DNA from: Betaproteobacteria bacterium
GTDB taxonomy: Bacteria > Pseudomonadota > Gammaproteobacteria > Burkholderiales > Burkholderiaceae_C
Length of the DNA stretch: 32,631 nt
Assembly (NCBI GenBank): GCA_005882155.1
Contig: VBCQ01000161.1
Span: forward strand, 1 to 32,631
Direction of reading: 5' to 3'
Shown here: piece by piece, positions 7,943-14,934 of the stretch
Layout of the letters: every line of letters begins with the position of its first letter
Numbering within the stretch: the stretch's first letter is position 1
Position numbers and translations under genes: made by a program
The notes under the pieces: model-generated
What the model was told of the DNA's origin: nothing
Databases searched by the model: none
Seen by the model: the letters and a program-made list of their open reading frames with translations, nothing else

Positions 7943-10207
7943 TCAGCCGGCGCCGACGCAGTCGACGTAATAGCGCCGCGCGGCGCCCTCGCCTTCGTCT
8001 TCGACGAGGCCGTGCACGTCGGTGTCGAAGCCGGGGAATGCGGCGTTGAACTCGCGCGTGAAGCGCAGGAAGTCGACGATCTTGCGGTTGAAGCGCTCGC
8101 CCGGAATCAGCAGCGGGATCCCGGGCGGATACGGCGTCAGCAGTGCAGTCGTGATGCGTCCTTCGAGCTCGTCGATCGCCACCCGCTCGGTCTTGCGGTG
8201 TGCGATGTAGGAGAACGCGTCGCTCGGCTTCATCGCGGGCTGCAGATCGGACAGGTACATGTCGGTGGTCAGCCGTGCGATGTCGCCCTTCGCGTACATC
8301 GCGTGGATGCTCTGGCACAGATCGCGCAAGCCCATTCGTTCATAGCGCGGGTACGCGGCGACGAATTCGGGCAGCACGCGGCCCATCAGCGCATTGCGGT
8401 CGTAGTCGTCCTTGAACTGCTGCAGCGCGGTCAGGAGCGTATTCCAGCGGCCCTTGGTGATGCCGATCGTGAACATGATGAAAAACGAGTAGAGACCGGT
8501 CTTCTCGACCACCACGCCGTGCTCGGCCAGGTACTTCGTGACGATGCTCGCCGGGATGCCGGTCTTGCCGAACTTGCCCGACATGTCGAGACCCGGTGTG
8601 ATGATCGTGCTCTTGATCGGGTCGAGCAGGTTGAAGCCCTCGGCGAGCTCGCCGAAGCCGTGCCACTTCTCGCCCGCCTTGAGCACCCAGTCGCCGCTCT
8701 TGCCGATGCCTTCGGCGGCGAGCTTCTCCGGGCCCCAGACGGTGAACCACCAGTCGCGGCCGAACTCCTTGTCGACCTTGCGCATCGCACGGCGAAAGTC
8801 GAGTGACTCGAGAATGCTTTCCTCCACCAGCGCCGGGCCGCCGGGCGCTTCCATCATCGCCGCTGCGACGTCGCACGACGCGATGATCGCGTACTGCGGG
8901 CTCGTCGACGTGTGCATCAGGTAGGCCTCGTTGAAGAGATGCCGGTCGAGCTTGCGCTCCTGCGCATCCTGCACCAGCACCTGCGATGCCTGGCTGATTC
9001 CGGCGAGCAGCTTGTGTGTCGACTGCGTTGCGAAAACGAGCTGATCTTTCGGCCGCGGCCGGGCGCGGCCCATCGAGTGGTACTCGCCGTAGAAGGTGTG
9101 GAAAGCGGCGTGCGGCAGCCAGGCTTCGTCGAAATGCAGCGTATCGATGTAGCCGTCGAGCGAGTGCTTGATCGTCTCGGTGTTGTAGAGCACGCCGTCG
9201 TAGGTGCTCTGCGTCAGCGTCAGGATGCGCGGCTTGACCTTGCTCGGGTCGACGTCCTTCAACAGCGGATTCGATGCGATCTTGCGGCGGATCGACTCGG
9301 GCGAGAACTCGGCCTGCGGGATCGGCCCGATGATGCCGTATTGATTGCGCGTCGGCGTCAAGAACACAGGCACAGCGCCGGTCATGATGATCGAGTGCAG
9401 GATCGACTTGTGGCAGTTGCGGTCGACGACGACGACGTCGCCGGGCGCCACCGAGTGGTGCCAGACCATCTTGTTCGACGTACTCGTTCCGTTGGTCACG
9501 AAGAAGCAGTGATCGGCGTTGAAAATGCGCGCCGCGTTGCGCTCGCTCGCCGCGACCGGCCCGGTGTGGTCGAGCAGCTGGCCGAGCTCTTCGACCGCGT
9601 TGCAGACGTCGGCGCGCAGCATGTTCTCGCCGAAGAACTGGTGGAACATCTGGCCGACCGGGCTCTTCAGAAACGCCACGCCGCCCGAATGCCCCGGGCA
9701 GTGCCATGAGTACGAGCCATCCTGCGCGTAGTCCATCAGCGCGGCGAAGAATGGCGGCGCAAGCGAGTCGAGGTAGCTCTTCGTTTCGCGAATGATGTGG
9801 CGCGCGACGAACTCCGGCGTGTCCTCGAACATGTGGATAAAGCCGTGCAGCTCGCGCAGGATGTCGTTCGGAATGTGCTGCGAAGTGCGCGTCTCGCCGT
9901 ACAGGTAGATCGGGATGTCGGCGTTCTTGAAGCGGATTTCCTTGATGAACTTTCGCAGGCTCAGCACCGCGGGGTCGAGCTCAGGGCCGGACGCGGTGAA
10001 CTCTTCGTCGTCGATCGACAAGATGAACGCGCCGGCACGGCTTTGCTGCTGCGCGAACTGCGACAGGTCGCCGTAGCTCGTCGCACCGAGCACTTCGAAG
10101 CCCTCTTTGACGATGGCATCGGCGAGCGCGCGGATGCCCAGGCCCGAGGTATTTTCCGAGCGGAAGTCCTCGTCGATGATGACGATCGGGAAACGAAAAC
10201 GCAGCAT
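7943..10207 (-). CDS. Arginine/lysine/ornithine decarboxylase (PLP fold type I)
   Basis: The 754-aa protein belongs to the large inducible decarboxylase family (AdiA, CadA/LdcC, SpeF). An N-terminal receiver-like wing domain (MLRFRFPIVIIDEDF, about residues 1-140) precedes the PLP domain (DGSYSWHCPGHSGG at about 163-176). HFDEAW holds the PLP-nitrogen Asp (D360), STHKLLAG the Schiff-base Lys (K399), and a C-terminal domain follows. The start at 10207 was chosen because the open frame upstream is Arg/Pro-rich noise. These enzymes decarboxylate a basic amino acid to a diamine, often for acid resistance or polyamine supply. Substrate cannot be assigned from sequence alone. No antiporter lies alongside. 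Confidence 0.93.
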   Translation of the reverse strand: MLRFRFPIVIIDEDFRSENTSGLGIRALADAIVKEGFEVLGATSYGDLSQFAQQQSRAGAFILSIDDEEFTASGPELDPAVLSLRKFIKEIRFKNADIPIYLYGETRTSQHIPNDILRELHGFIHMFEDTPEFVARHIIRETKSYLDSLAPPFFAALMDYAQDGSYSWHCPGHSGGVAFLKSPVGQMFHQFFGENMLRADVCNAVEELGQLLDHTGPVAASERNAARIFNADHCFFVTNGTSTSNKMVWHHSVAPGDVVVVDRNCHKSILHSIIMTGAVPVFLTPTRNQYGIIGPIPQAEFSPESIRRKIASNPLLKDVDPSKVKPRILTLTQSTYDGVLYNTETIKHSLDGYIDTLHFDEAWLPHAAFHTFYGEYHSMGRARPRPKDQLVFATQSTHKLLAGISQASQVLVQDAQERKLDRHLFNEAYLMHTSTSPQYAIIASCDVAAAMMEAPGGPALVEESILESLDFRRAMRKVDKEFGRDWWFTVWGPEKLAAEGIGKSGDWVLKAGEKWHGFGELAEGFNLLDPIKSTIITPGLDMSGKFGKTGIPASIVTKYLAEHGVVVEKTGLYSFFIMFTIGITKGRWNTLLTALQQFKDDYDRNALMGRVLPEFVAAYPRYERMGLRDLCQSIHAMYAKGDIARLTTDMYLSDLQPAMKPSDAFSYIAHRKTERVAIDELEGRITTALLTPYPPGIPLLIPGERFNRKIVDFLRFTREFNAAFPGFDTDVHGLVEDEGEGAARRYYVDCVGAG

Positions 10208-10329
10208 GGCAGCTCGCAGGTGACGCAGTGAGAAAGCGCGAAGTGTAGGACTGTTCGAGCGCGGCGCTCGGCGAGCGCGCCTACACTCGCGATCCACACA
10301 GGTGACGGCAGCGCCGCCAAGGAGTTCGA

Positions 10330-10770
10330 ATGGATTTTCCCGCCTCGTCGTTCTGGTGGGTCGCAGCAGGAATCGCCGTCGCGGCCGAGCTGGCCACCGG
10401 CACGTTCTACCTCTTGATGATGGCACTCGGCCTCGCGGCCGCGGCGATCGGCGCACATCTGGGGCTGTCGGGCACGGGGCAGACCATCGTCGGCGCGCTC
10501 GTCGGCGGCGGCGCGACCGCGCTGTGGCATGTCAAGCGCGCTCGCGAGCCGCACGCGGCACCGCCGAGCGAGAACCGCGACGTCAACCTCGACATCGGCG
10601 AGCGGGTCAACGTCGTCGCCTGGAGACCCGATCGAACAGCCCGCGTGCTGTACCGCGGCAGCGCCTGGACCGCGCGCTTGCAGCCGGGCGCGCAGGCGGT
10701 TGCGGGCGAGCATGTGGTGACGGCGGTCGAAGGCAACTGGCTGGTGCTCGCGCCCGCATCGCCGCGCTGA
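10330..10770 (+). CDS. NfeD-like membrane protein
   Basis: This 146-aa protein is the short form of the NfeD family. Two to three hydrophobic segments fill residues 8-65 (FWWVAAGIAVAAELATGTFY, then a Gly/Ala-rich stretch). A soluble C-terminal OB-fold domain follows (INVVAW-like segment, RGSAWTARL, GEHVVTAVEGNWLVLAP). NfeD proteins are encoded beside SPFH/stomatin proteins and work with them in membrane microdomains. Here the stomatin gene starts 28 nt downstream, so the two are almost certainly one operon. The exact role is not known for most members. Confidence 0.9.
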   Translation: MDFPASSFWWVAAGIAVAAELATGTFYLLMMALGLAAAAIGAHLGLSGTGQTIVGALVGGGATALWHVKRAREPHAAPPSENRDVNLDIGERVNVVAWRPDRTARVLYRGSAWTARLQPGAQAVAGEHVVTAVEGNWLVLAPASPR

Positions 10771-10798
10771 CAACAATCAAGACAGGAAGCAACACGTC

Positions 10799-11716
10799 AT
10801 GGCAATCGCACTCGTTCTCGCGGTCATCGTCGCCATCTTCATCGTCCGCACGTTGCGCATCGTGCCGCAGCAGCATGAGTGGGTCGTCGAGCGGCTCGGC
10901 AAGTTCGACCGCACGCTGACCCCGGGGCTGAACTTCGTCGTGCCCTTCATCGAGCGCGTGGCGTACAAGCACTCGCTGAAGGAAGTGCCGCTCGACGTGC
11001 CGAGTCAGGTCTGCATCACCAAGGACAACACCCAGCTGCAGGTCGACGGCATCATCTACTTCCAGGTCACCGACCCGATGCGCGCGAGCTACGGCTCGAG
11101 CAACTACGTCTTCGCGATCACCCAGCTCGCGCAGACGCTGCTGCGCTCGGTGATCGGCAAGATGGAACTCGACAAGACCTTCGAAGAGCGCGACTCGATC
11201 AACGCGTCGGTTGTCAATGCTCTGGACGAGGCGGCGATGAACTGGGGCGTGAAGGTGCTGCGCTACGAGATCAAGGACCTCACGCCGCCGGCCGAAATCC
11301 TGCGCGCGATGCAGGCGCAGATCACCGCCGAGCGCGAGAAGCGCGCGCTGATCGCCGCATCGGAAGGCCGGCGTCAGGAACAGATCAACATCGCCACCGG
11401 CGAACGCGAGGCCTTCATCGCGCGCTCCGAAGGCGCCAAGCAGGCCGAGATCAACAAGGCACAAGGCGAGGCCGCGGCGATCACCGCAGTGGCCGACGCG
11501 ACGGCCGGCGCGATCCGCATGATCGCCGAGGCGATCCGCTCGCCCGGCGGTGAGCAAGCGGTGCAGCTCAAAGTCGCCGAGCGAGCCGTCGACGCGTACT
11601 CGCATCTCGCGCAGAAGAACAACACGATGATCGTGCCCGGCAACATGTCCGAAGTCTCTGCGCTGATCGCCACTGCGATGGCCTTGATGAAGGCCAAAGC
11701 ACCCGGGTCGCCGTGA
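10799..11716 (+). CDS. qmcA: SPFH/band 7 (stomatin-like) protein, QmcA type
   Basis: The 305-aa protein has an N-terminal membrane anchor (residues 1-18, MAIALVLAVIVAIFIVRTL) and an SPFH domain starting IVPQQHEWVVERLGKFDRTL. The central region continues through YFQVTDPMRASYG and LRSVIGKMELDKTFEERD. A long Ala/Glu-rich coiled coil (about 170-250) and a hydrophobic C-terminal part follow. SPFH proteins oligomerise at membranes and scaffold proteases or microdomains. AGGAAG lies about nine nt before the ATG. It pairs with the upstream nfeD-like gene. The symbol rests on overall family resemblance. Confidence 0.9.
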   Translation: MAIALVLAVIVAIFIVRTLRIVPQQHEWVVERLGKFDRTLTPGLNFVVPFIERVAYKHSLKEVPLDVPSQVCITKDNTQLQVDGIIYFQVTDPMRASYGSSNYVFAITQLAQTLLRSVIGKMELDKTFEERDSINASVVNALDEAAMNWGVKVLRYEIKDLTPPAEILRAMQAQITAEREKRALIAASEGRRQEQINIATGEREAFIARSEGAKQAEINKAQGEAAAITAVADATAGAIRMIAEAIRSPGGEQAVQLKVAERAVDAYSHLAQKNNTMIVPGNMSEVSALIATAMALMKAKAPGSP

Positions 11717-11728
11717 AATCTCGTGGGC

Positions 11729-11734
11729 TAAAAT
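11729..11734 (+). promoter_or_regulatory. Possible -10 box for tRNA-Ser
   Basis: TAAAAT lies 11 nt before the first base of the mature tRNA, in otherwise GC-rich DNA. No convincing -35 was found 16-18 nt further upstream, because that stretch is the end of the SPFH gene. The tRNA may also be reached by read-through from nfeD/qmcA. Confidence 0.35.
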
Positions 11735-11745
11735 CGTCCGCTGCT

Positions 11746-11836
11746 GGAGAGATGGATGAGCGGTTTAAGTCGCACGCCTGGAAAGCGTGTGGGGGTTAAT
11801 AGCCCCCCGCGGGTTCGAATCCCGCTCTCTCCGCCA
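11746..11836 (+). tRNA. tRNA-Ser (GGA anticodon)
   Basis: The 91-nt gene has the acceptor stem GGAGAGA/TCTCTCC with an encoded CCA end (11834-11836). The anticodon arm is CACGC-CTGGAAA-GCGTG with anticodon GGA. A long class II variable arm (TGGGGG...CCCCCC) and the T arm GCGGGTTCGAATCCCGC follow, all typical of serine tRNA. It reads UCC/UCU codons. Its 3' end forms one arm of a 30-bp perfect inverted repeat with downstream DNA and is duplicated at 11997-12015. Confidence 0.97.
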
Positions 11837-12056
11837 GTGAATACGCCACCCTCGAGGTGGCGTATTCACTGGCGGAGAGAGCGGGTAAGAAGAGTCCGCT
11901 TCGGGTTCGCTCAGTGACAGTCCAGTGGACTGTCACTGGACGCGCCAACGGCGCGGGCCCGAAGGGCCGAGGGATCGGCCTGAGCCGATACCGAGCAATC
12001 CCGCTCTCTCCGCCAGCGAAAACGCCACCTAAAGGGTGGCGTTTTCGCTGGCGGAG
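11818..12056 (+). repeat. tRNA-derived hairpin array with duplicated tRNA 3' end
   Basis: A 33-nt sequence (T-arm end, acceptor, CCA and the following stem) occurs at 11818-11850 and again at 11997-12029, with two mismatches. Each copy is one arm of a perfect hairpin: 11821-11850 pairs with 11856-11885 (30 bp), and 12008-12029 pairs with 12035-12056 (22 bp). Between them lie four more perfect hairpins: 11912-11938 (13-bp arms), 11941-11955, 11956-11968 and 11974-11989. Neither big hairpin ends in a clear T-run. The array could be tRNA processing or termination signals, a dispersed palindromic repeat, or the footprint of an integration at the tRNA. No ORF in it looks real. Confidence 0.75.
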
Positions 12057-12095
12057 CGTATAAAGACAACAGATCTGTCGCCGAGGAGGTTTCTC

Positions 12096-12326
12096 GTGGC
12101 AACCGTTCTGTTCAGGTACATCACCGGAGAAGACCCGACGCGCAAGGCGAACGGCGTTGCAACGACAGCAGGCGCACCGGCCAACGACGCCGACGCGCAA
12201 AGCAACGTCAAGATCGACCGCTGGTGGCGCGAATCGTCTTACGAGTTGAGCCATGGTCTGGACGTCGAGGAAGACGTATCGGACACGGTGCCCGGCGATC
12301 TGCTGGACGAGTTGTTCAAGCGATAA
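12096..12326 (+). CDS. Small hypothetical protein, 76 aa
   Basis: A strong GAGGAGG ribosome site (12083-12089) lies seven nt before a GTG at 12096. The product begins VATVLFRYITGEDPTRK, is hydrophilic and acidic at its end (DVEEDVSDTVPGDLLDELFKR), and has no signal or membrane segment. The in-frame extension upstream to 12036 runs into the tRNA-derived hairpin and was rejected. An intrinsic terminator follows directly. I do not recognise a family. A real ribosome site plus terminator make it a likely gene. Confidence 0.6.
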   Translation: MATVLFRYITGEDPTRKANGVATTAGAPANDADAQSNVKIDRWWRESSYELSHGLDVEEDVSDTVPGDLLDELFKR

Positions 12327-12331
12327 CCAAG

Positions 12332-12359
12332 ACGCCACCGTCGCGGTGGCGTTTCTGTT
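12332..12359 (+). terminator. Intrinsic terminator after the 76-aa gene
   Basis: ACGCCACC (12332-12339) and GGTGGCGT (12345-12352) form an 8-bp stem with a five-nt loop, followed by a T-rich tail (TTTCTGTT). It starts five nt after the TAA of the small gene. The same stem sequence is the top of both large hairpins downstream of tRNA-Ser. Confidence 0.8.
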
Positions 12360-12375
12360 GAACGCGAGAACCGCG

Positions 12376-12615
12376 CTATCCGTGAAGCAAGCGCGCCAGT
12401 GCTTGCACCCCGACTCCTGCGAGCGCCAAGAAGAACCCGAGCGGCAGCACGATCTTGACTGCGAAGCCCCCCGCGCGCGAACGAGTTCGACGCACCGGTT
12501 CGGTCGTCGCTTCGTCTTCGCTGAGCAGCGAAGCACAGCTCGTCGACGGCCACTCGCTCGAATGAACGGTACGGCGCTCGCGCTCCCAGTTGAAGTGACT
12601 CTCTTGTTTTCGCAT
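12376..12615 (-). CDS. Small hypothetical protein with C-terminal membrane segment, 79 aa
   Basis: The ATG at 12615 opens MRKQESHFNWERERRTVHSS. A hydrophilic Ser/Glu/Arg region follows, and then a single clear hydrophobic helix near the C-terminus (about residues 55-73, VKIVLPLGFFLALAGVGVQAL) ending LARLLHG. The frame is open upstream to 12780, but that part has no protein character. The ribosome site is weak. It could be a small tail-anchored protein; no family is recognised. It converges on the terminator at 12332-12359. Confidence 0.45.
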   Translation of the reverse strand: MRKQESHFNWERERRTVHSSEWPSTSCASLLSEDEATTEPVRRTRSRAGGFAVKIVLPLGFFLALAGVGVQALARLLHG

Positions 12616-12809
12616 GCGGCGATTTTCGGTGGCGGTCCGCTCGGCAGATAGCCCGTGAGTCGGGGGGCGAGCGTGAATTCTTCGGCTGAAATGGCGCTCG
12701 CTTGCTCGGCTCGATCGGCATCGCATCAGCGACACTGGTTGCTCCGAATCGACCCCCTCATGCGAGCCGCCCCATGTCATTCGCTACATCGATTTTTCGC
12801 GGACACCCA

Positions 12810-12974
12810 ATGCGCCTGTACCTGCTGGGTCATGCATTGATTCTGCTCGGCGCCTGGCTGATGGACGTGACCTCGTCGATGATCCCGATGGCGCTGGCCG
12901 CATCGGCCGCGTTGATGTTGACGCTCCCCTTGCTGCGCCAGCTCGGCGCACGCTTCGTCGGCAAGAGAAAATAA
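12810..12974 (+). CDS. Small hypothetical membrane protein, 54 aa
   Basis: From the ATG at 12810 the product MRLYLLGHALILLGAWLMDV has two hydrophobic segments (about residues 3-18 and 24-42) and a basic tail ending LGARFVGKRK, typical of a small inner-membrane protein. In-frame ATGs further upstream (12774 and 12702) would add residues without such character. The ribosome site is poor, so the start is uncertain. Its stop lies in the T-run of the livK terminator on the other strand. Confidence 0.45.
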   Translation: MRLYLLGHALILLGAWLMDVTSSMIPMALAASAALMLTLPLLRQLGARFVGKRK

Positions 12975-12998
12975 AAAGAAGGGGCGCCGAAGCGCCCC
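12967..12998 (-). terminator. Intrinsic terminator of the livK-like gene
   Basis: On the minus strand a GGGGCGC/GCGCCCC stem (12981-12987 with 12992-12998, four-nt loop) is followed by a T-rich run (complement of 12967-12980). It lies 23 nt after the stop of the livK-like gene. The T-run is on the minus-strand side only, so it serves that gene and not the small plus-strand ORF. Confidence 0.85.
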
Positions 12999-13021
12999 GC
13001 CTTCCGTCCGGGCGATAGCCG

Positions 13022-14152
13022 TTAATTCAATGGGACTTTCTTGCCGTCCTTGTACACATACAAGGTCATCGACGGATTCTTCAGCTCGCCGTCGTTGTCG
13101 AAGGCGATCTTCGCGGTGACGCCCTGGTAGTCGGTCTTCGCGAGGAACGGCATGTACACCTTCGGGTCGGCTGAGCCGGCCTTCACCATCGCGTTGGCCA
13201 GCACCATCGTCGCGTCATAGGTGTACGGCGAATAGACCTGGAACTGCTTCGGATACTTGGCGTCGTAGCGCGCTTTCCACGCCGTGCCGCCAGGCATCTT
13301 CGCGAGCGAGCTGCCGCCCTCTGCGCAGACCACGTTGCCAAGCGTCTTCGCACCACCCGACAGCTCGATAACCTTGTCGGTACAGATGCCGTCGCCGCCG
13401 AAGTACTTCACGTTGGACAGCCCCAGCTGCTCCATCTGGCGCAGCATCGGGCCGGCTTGCGGGTCCATGCCGCCGAAGAAGATCGCGTCCGGGCCCTTGC
13501 TCTTGATGGCCGTCAGGATGGCCATGAAGTCGGTGGCCTTGTCGGTCGTGTACTGCTCGTCGACGACTTGCATGCCCTTGGCCATCGCGGTCTTCTTGAA
13601 CACCTCGGCCACGCCCTGGCCGTAGGCGCTGCGGTCGTCGATGATCGCGACCTTCTTGAGCTTCAGGCCGTCAGCGGCATACAGCGCCAGACCGGCGCCC
13701 AGCGCGTTGTCGTTGGCCAGCAGCCGGAACGTGGTTTTGAAGCCTTGCTGGGTCAGCTTGGGGTTGGTCGCCGACGGCGTGATGTGGGGAATGCCGCAGT
13801 CGTTGTAGACCTTGGACGCCGGAATGGTGGTGCCCGAGTTCAGGTGGCCGACGACGCCGTTGACCTTGGCGTCGCACAGCTTTTGCGCTGCCGCGGTGCC
13901 TTGCTTGGGGTCGGCCGCATCGTCTTCAGCGACGAGCTCGAACTTCACTTTCTTGCCCCCGATGGTCACGCCCTTGGCATTCAGATCCTCGATGGCCATG
14001 CGTGCACCGTTCTCGTTGTCCTTGCCGTAGTGCGCTTGCGCACCCGAGACGGGACCGACGTGGCCGATGCGCACGACCATTTCTTGGGCCGACGCAGCGC
14101 CGGCGAACGCGACTGCCGCCGCGCACACCAACACATTCAGTTTGACTTGCAT
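13022..14152 (-). CDS. Branched-chain amino acid ABC transporter substrate-binding protein (LivK type)
   Basis: This 376-aa periplasmic binding protein has a Sec signal peptide (residues 1-22, MQVKLNVLV...ASA|QE). The Leu/Ile/Val-binding fold follows: VRIGHVGPVSGAQAHYGKD, then DDAADPKQGTAAAQKLCD, HLNSGTTIPAS and FRLLANDNALG. The start at 14152 is fixed by the signal peptide and a GGAGGT ribosome site. A second ATG four nt upstream is in another frame. No liv permease or ATPase genes lie beside it, so it is an orphan binding protein here. The ligand cannot be read from sequence; relatives bind branched-chain amino acids, amides or aromatic acids. Confidence 0.92.
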   Translation of the reverse strand: MQVKLNVLVCAAAVAFAGAASAQEMVVRIGHVGPVSGAQAHYGKDNENGARMAIEDLNAKGVTIGGKKVKFELVAEDDAADPKQGTAAAQKLCDAKVNGVVGHLNSGTTIPASKVYNDCGIPHITPSATNPKLTQQGFKTTFRLLANDNALGAGLALYAADGLKLKKVAIIDDRSAYGQGVAEVFKKTAMAKGMQVVDEQYTTDKATDFMAILTAIKSKGPDAIFFGGMDPQAGPMLRQMEQLGLSNVKYFGGDGICTDKVIELSGGAKTLGNVVCAEGGSSLAKMPGGTAWKARYDAKYPKQFQVYSPYTYDATMVLANAMVKAGSADPKVYMPFLAKTDYQGVTAKIAFDNDGELKNPSMTLYVYKDGKKVPLN

Positions 14153-14331
14153 GCATAACCTCCGATTCGGAATGTTGAGAGAGAAGAAGAGAGAGCGTTG
14201 AAGACTCAACGGGCGCCACCATACCCCAAATGAAACCCCTGCTCCATCGGGAATCCTCGGGTCGCGACAGCGTTTTCGCCGGCCAGTGGCGCCATGGATT
14301 TCCGGCGTCACCGTCCCCTGCAACGAACGGA

Positions 14332-14703
14332 CTAGCGTCTGCGATGACGGGACAATTCCTGGGCGACCGCTTGGACGACGACTTCGCGCATCGTCGATGC
14401 GAGCTCGGTGCGCAGCTCGCGCACCAGCGCGTCGGTCAGGCGCGCCAGCGCCGGGGTCACCGCCGCGCGCAAGCGCTGCTCGACGATGGCGTCGACTTGG
14501 CGCTGCAGGCCCAGCAGCACCCGCTGGGCGATCTGCTCTTCGTTGAGTTCCGGGACTGCGCGCTGGGCGGCCGGCGCCGCTGCCTCGGTCGCAGCCGCGG
14601 GCACTGGCGCCGGCTGACCGGCAGGCGCTTCAGGCGAGCCGACTTCCACCACTTCAGTCAGCGTCGGAACGCGCTTGGGCGGCCCCGGCCGATCCGTGCT
14701 CAC
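14332..14703 (-). CDS. DUF2486-like hypothetical protein
   Basis: A GTG at 14703 follows a strong GGAGGTGA site. The 123-aa protein begins VSTDRPGPPKRVPTLTEVVEV, has an Ala/Pro-rich linker (about residues 22-50), and then a long amphipathic helix region (NEEQIAQRVLLGLQRQVDAI, continuing RLTDALVRELRTEL) that looks like a coiled coil. The PxLTEVV segment and the place downstream of holC-pepA match the DUF2486 family of Burkholderiales; this link is from memory and no function is known. Its GTG overlaps the TGA of the preceding micro-ORF as GTGA. The start codon and ribosome site lie inside the 110-bp tandem repeat. Confidence 0.75.
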   Translation of the reverse strand: MSTDRPGPPKRVPTLTEVVEVGSPEAPAGQPAPVPAAATEAAAPAAQRAVPELNEEQIAQRVLLGLQRQVDAIVEQRLRAAVTPALARLTDALVRELRTELASTMREVVVQAVAQELSRHRRR

Positions 14704-14813
14704 GCGGTCACCTCCGATACGTCGCAGACCCATCGGCGGGCAGCGCAGTCGGTGCCCCGACCGCATTGCACTGGTCGATCCCCGTAAACGGGGCCCCTCG
14801 CCCTTCGCTTCAC
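14700..14813 (-). CDS. Micro-ORF 2 of the 110-bp tandem repeat, 37 aa
   Basis: It starts with GTG at 14813 and ends at a TGA (14700-14702) that overlaps the GTG of the DUF2486-like gene. The peptide begins VKRRARGPVYGDRPVQCGRG and ends DVSEVTA, very basic at its N-terminus and with three Cys. It differs from the product of the other copy at two residues (Val for Ala and Cys for Ser). GGAGGTGA precedes its start. It is probably translated because it is coupled on both sides; whether the peptide matters is unknown. Confidence 0.4.
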   Translation of the reverse strand: MKRRARGPVYGDRPVQCGRGTDCAARRWVCDVSEVTA

Positions 14814-14934
14814 GCGGTCACCTCCGATACGTCGGAGACCCATCGGCGGGCAGCGCAGTCGGTGCCCCGACCGCATTGCGCTGGTCGATCCCCGTAAACG
14901 GGGCCCCTCGCCCTTCGCTTCATGCGGTCACCTC
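14701..14934. repeat. 110-bp tandem repeat, two copies plus a 14-bp third start
   Basis: Copy A (14701-14810) and copy B (14811-14920) differ only at 14725/14835 and 14770/14880. A third, partial copy of 14 nt (14921-14934, one mismatch) is the last 14 nt of holC. Each unit carries a ribosome site, a start codon and a 37-codon ORF whose stop overlaps the next start. Because 114 - 4 = 110, the repeat length preserves the coupling. Each unit also holds a CCCCGT-AA-ACGGGG palindrome. Confidence 0.95.
14810..14923 (-). CDS. Micro-ORF 1 of the 110-bp tandem repeat, 37 aa
   Basis: It starts with the ATG at 14923, which overlaps the holC TGA as ATGA, and ends at 14810-14812, overlapping the next GTG. 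The peptide starts MKRRARGPVYGDRPAQCGRG and ends DVSEVTA. Those last four residues are also the C-terminus of HolC. The coupled start with GAGGTGA just upstream suggests translation. No homology is recognised. It may be only a linker that keeps ribosomes moving from holC to the DUF2486-like gene. Confidence 0.4.
   Translation of the reverse strand: MKRRARGPVYGDRPAQCGRGTDCAARRWVSDVSEVTA

Noticed and set aside
11796..12536. Open frames over the tRNA-Ser and hairpin array, with products ending in AERAGFEP
   Set aside because: The peptide is the well-known spurious translation of tRNA antisense sequence, and the rest reads through hairpins and small genes.
12981..12998. The GC-rich hairpin as terminator of the plus-strand 54-aa ORF
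   Set aside because: The T-run is only on the minus-strand side, so it belongs to the livK-like gene.
14233..14320. A promoter for the livK-like gene (TATGGT with a weak -35) in the gap upstream
   Set aside because: The -10 is passable but the -35 matches at only three of six positions, so it was not listed as a feature.
14701..14934. The 110-bp direct repeats as a CRISPR array
   Set aside because: The units are contiguous and nearly identical along their full length, with no unique spacers and no cas genes.
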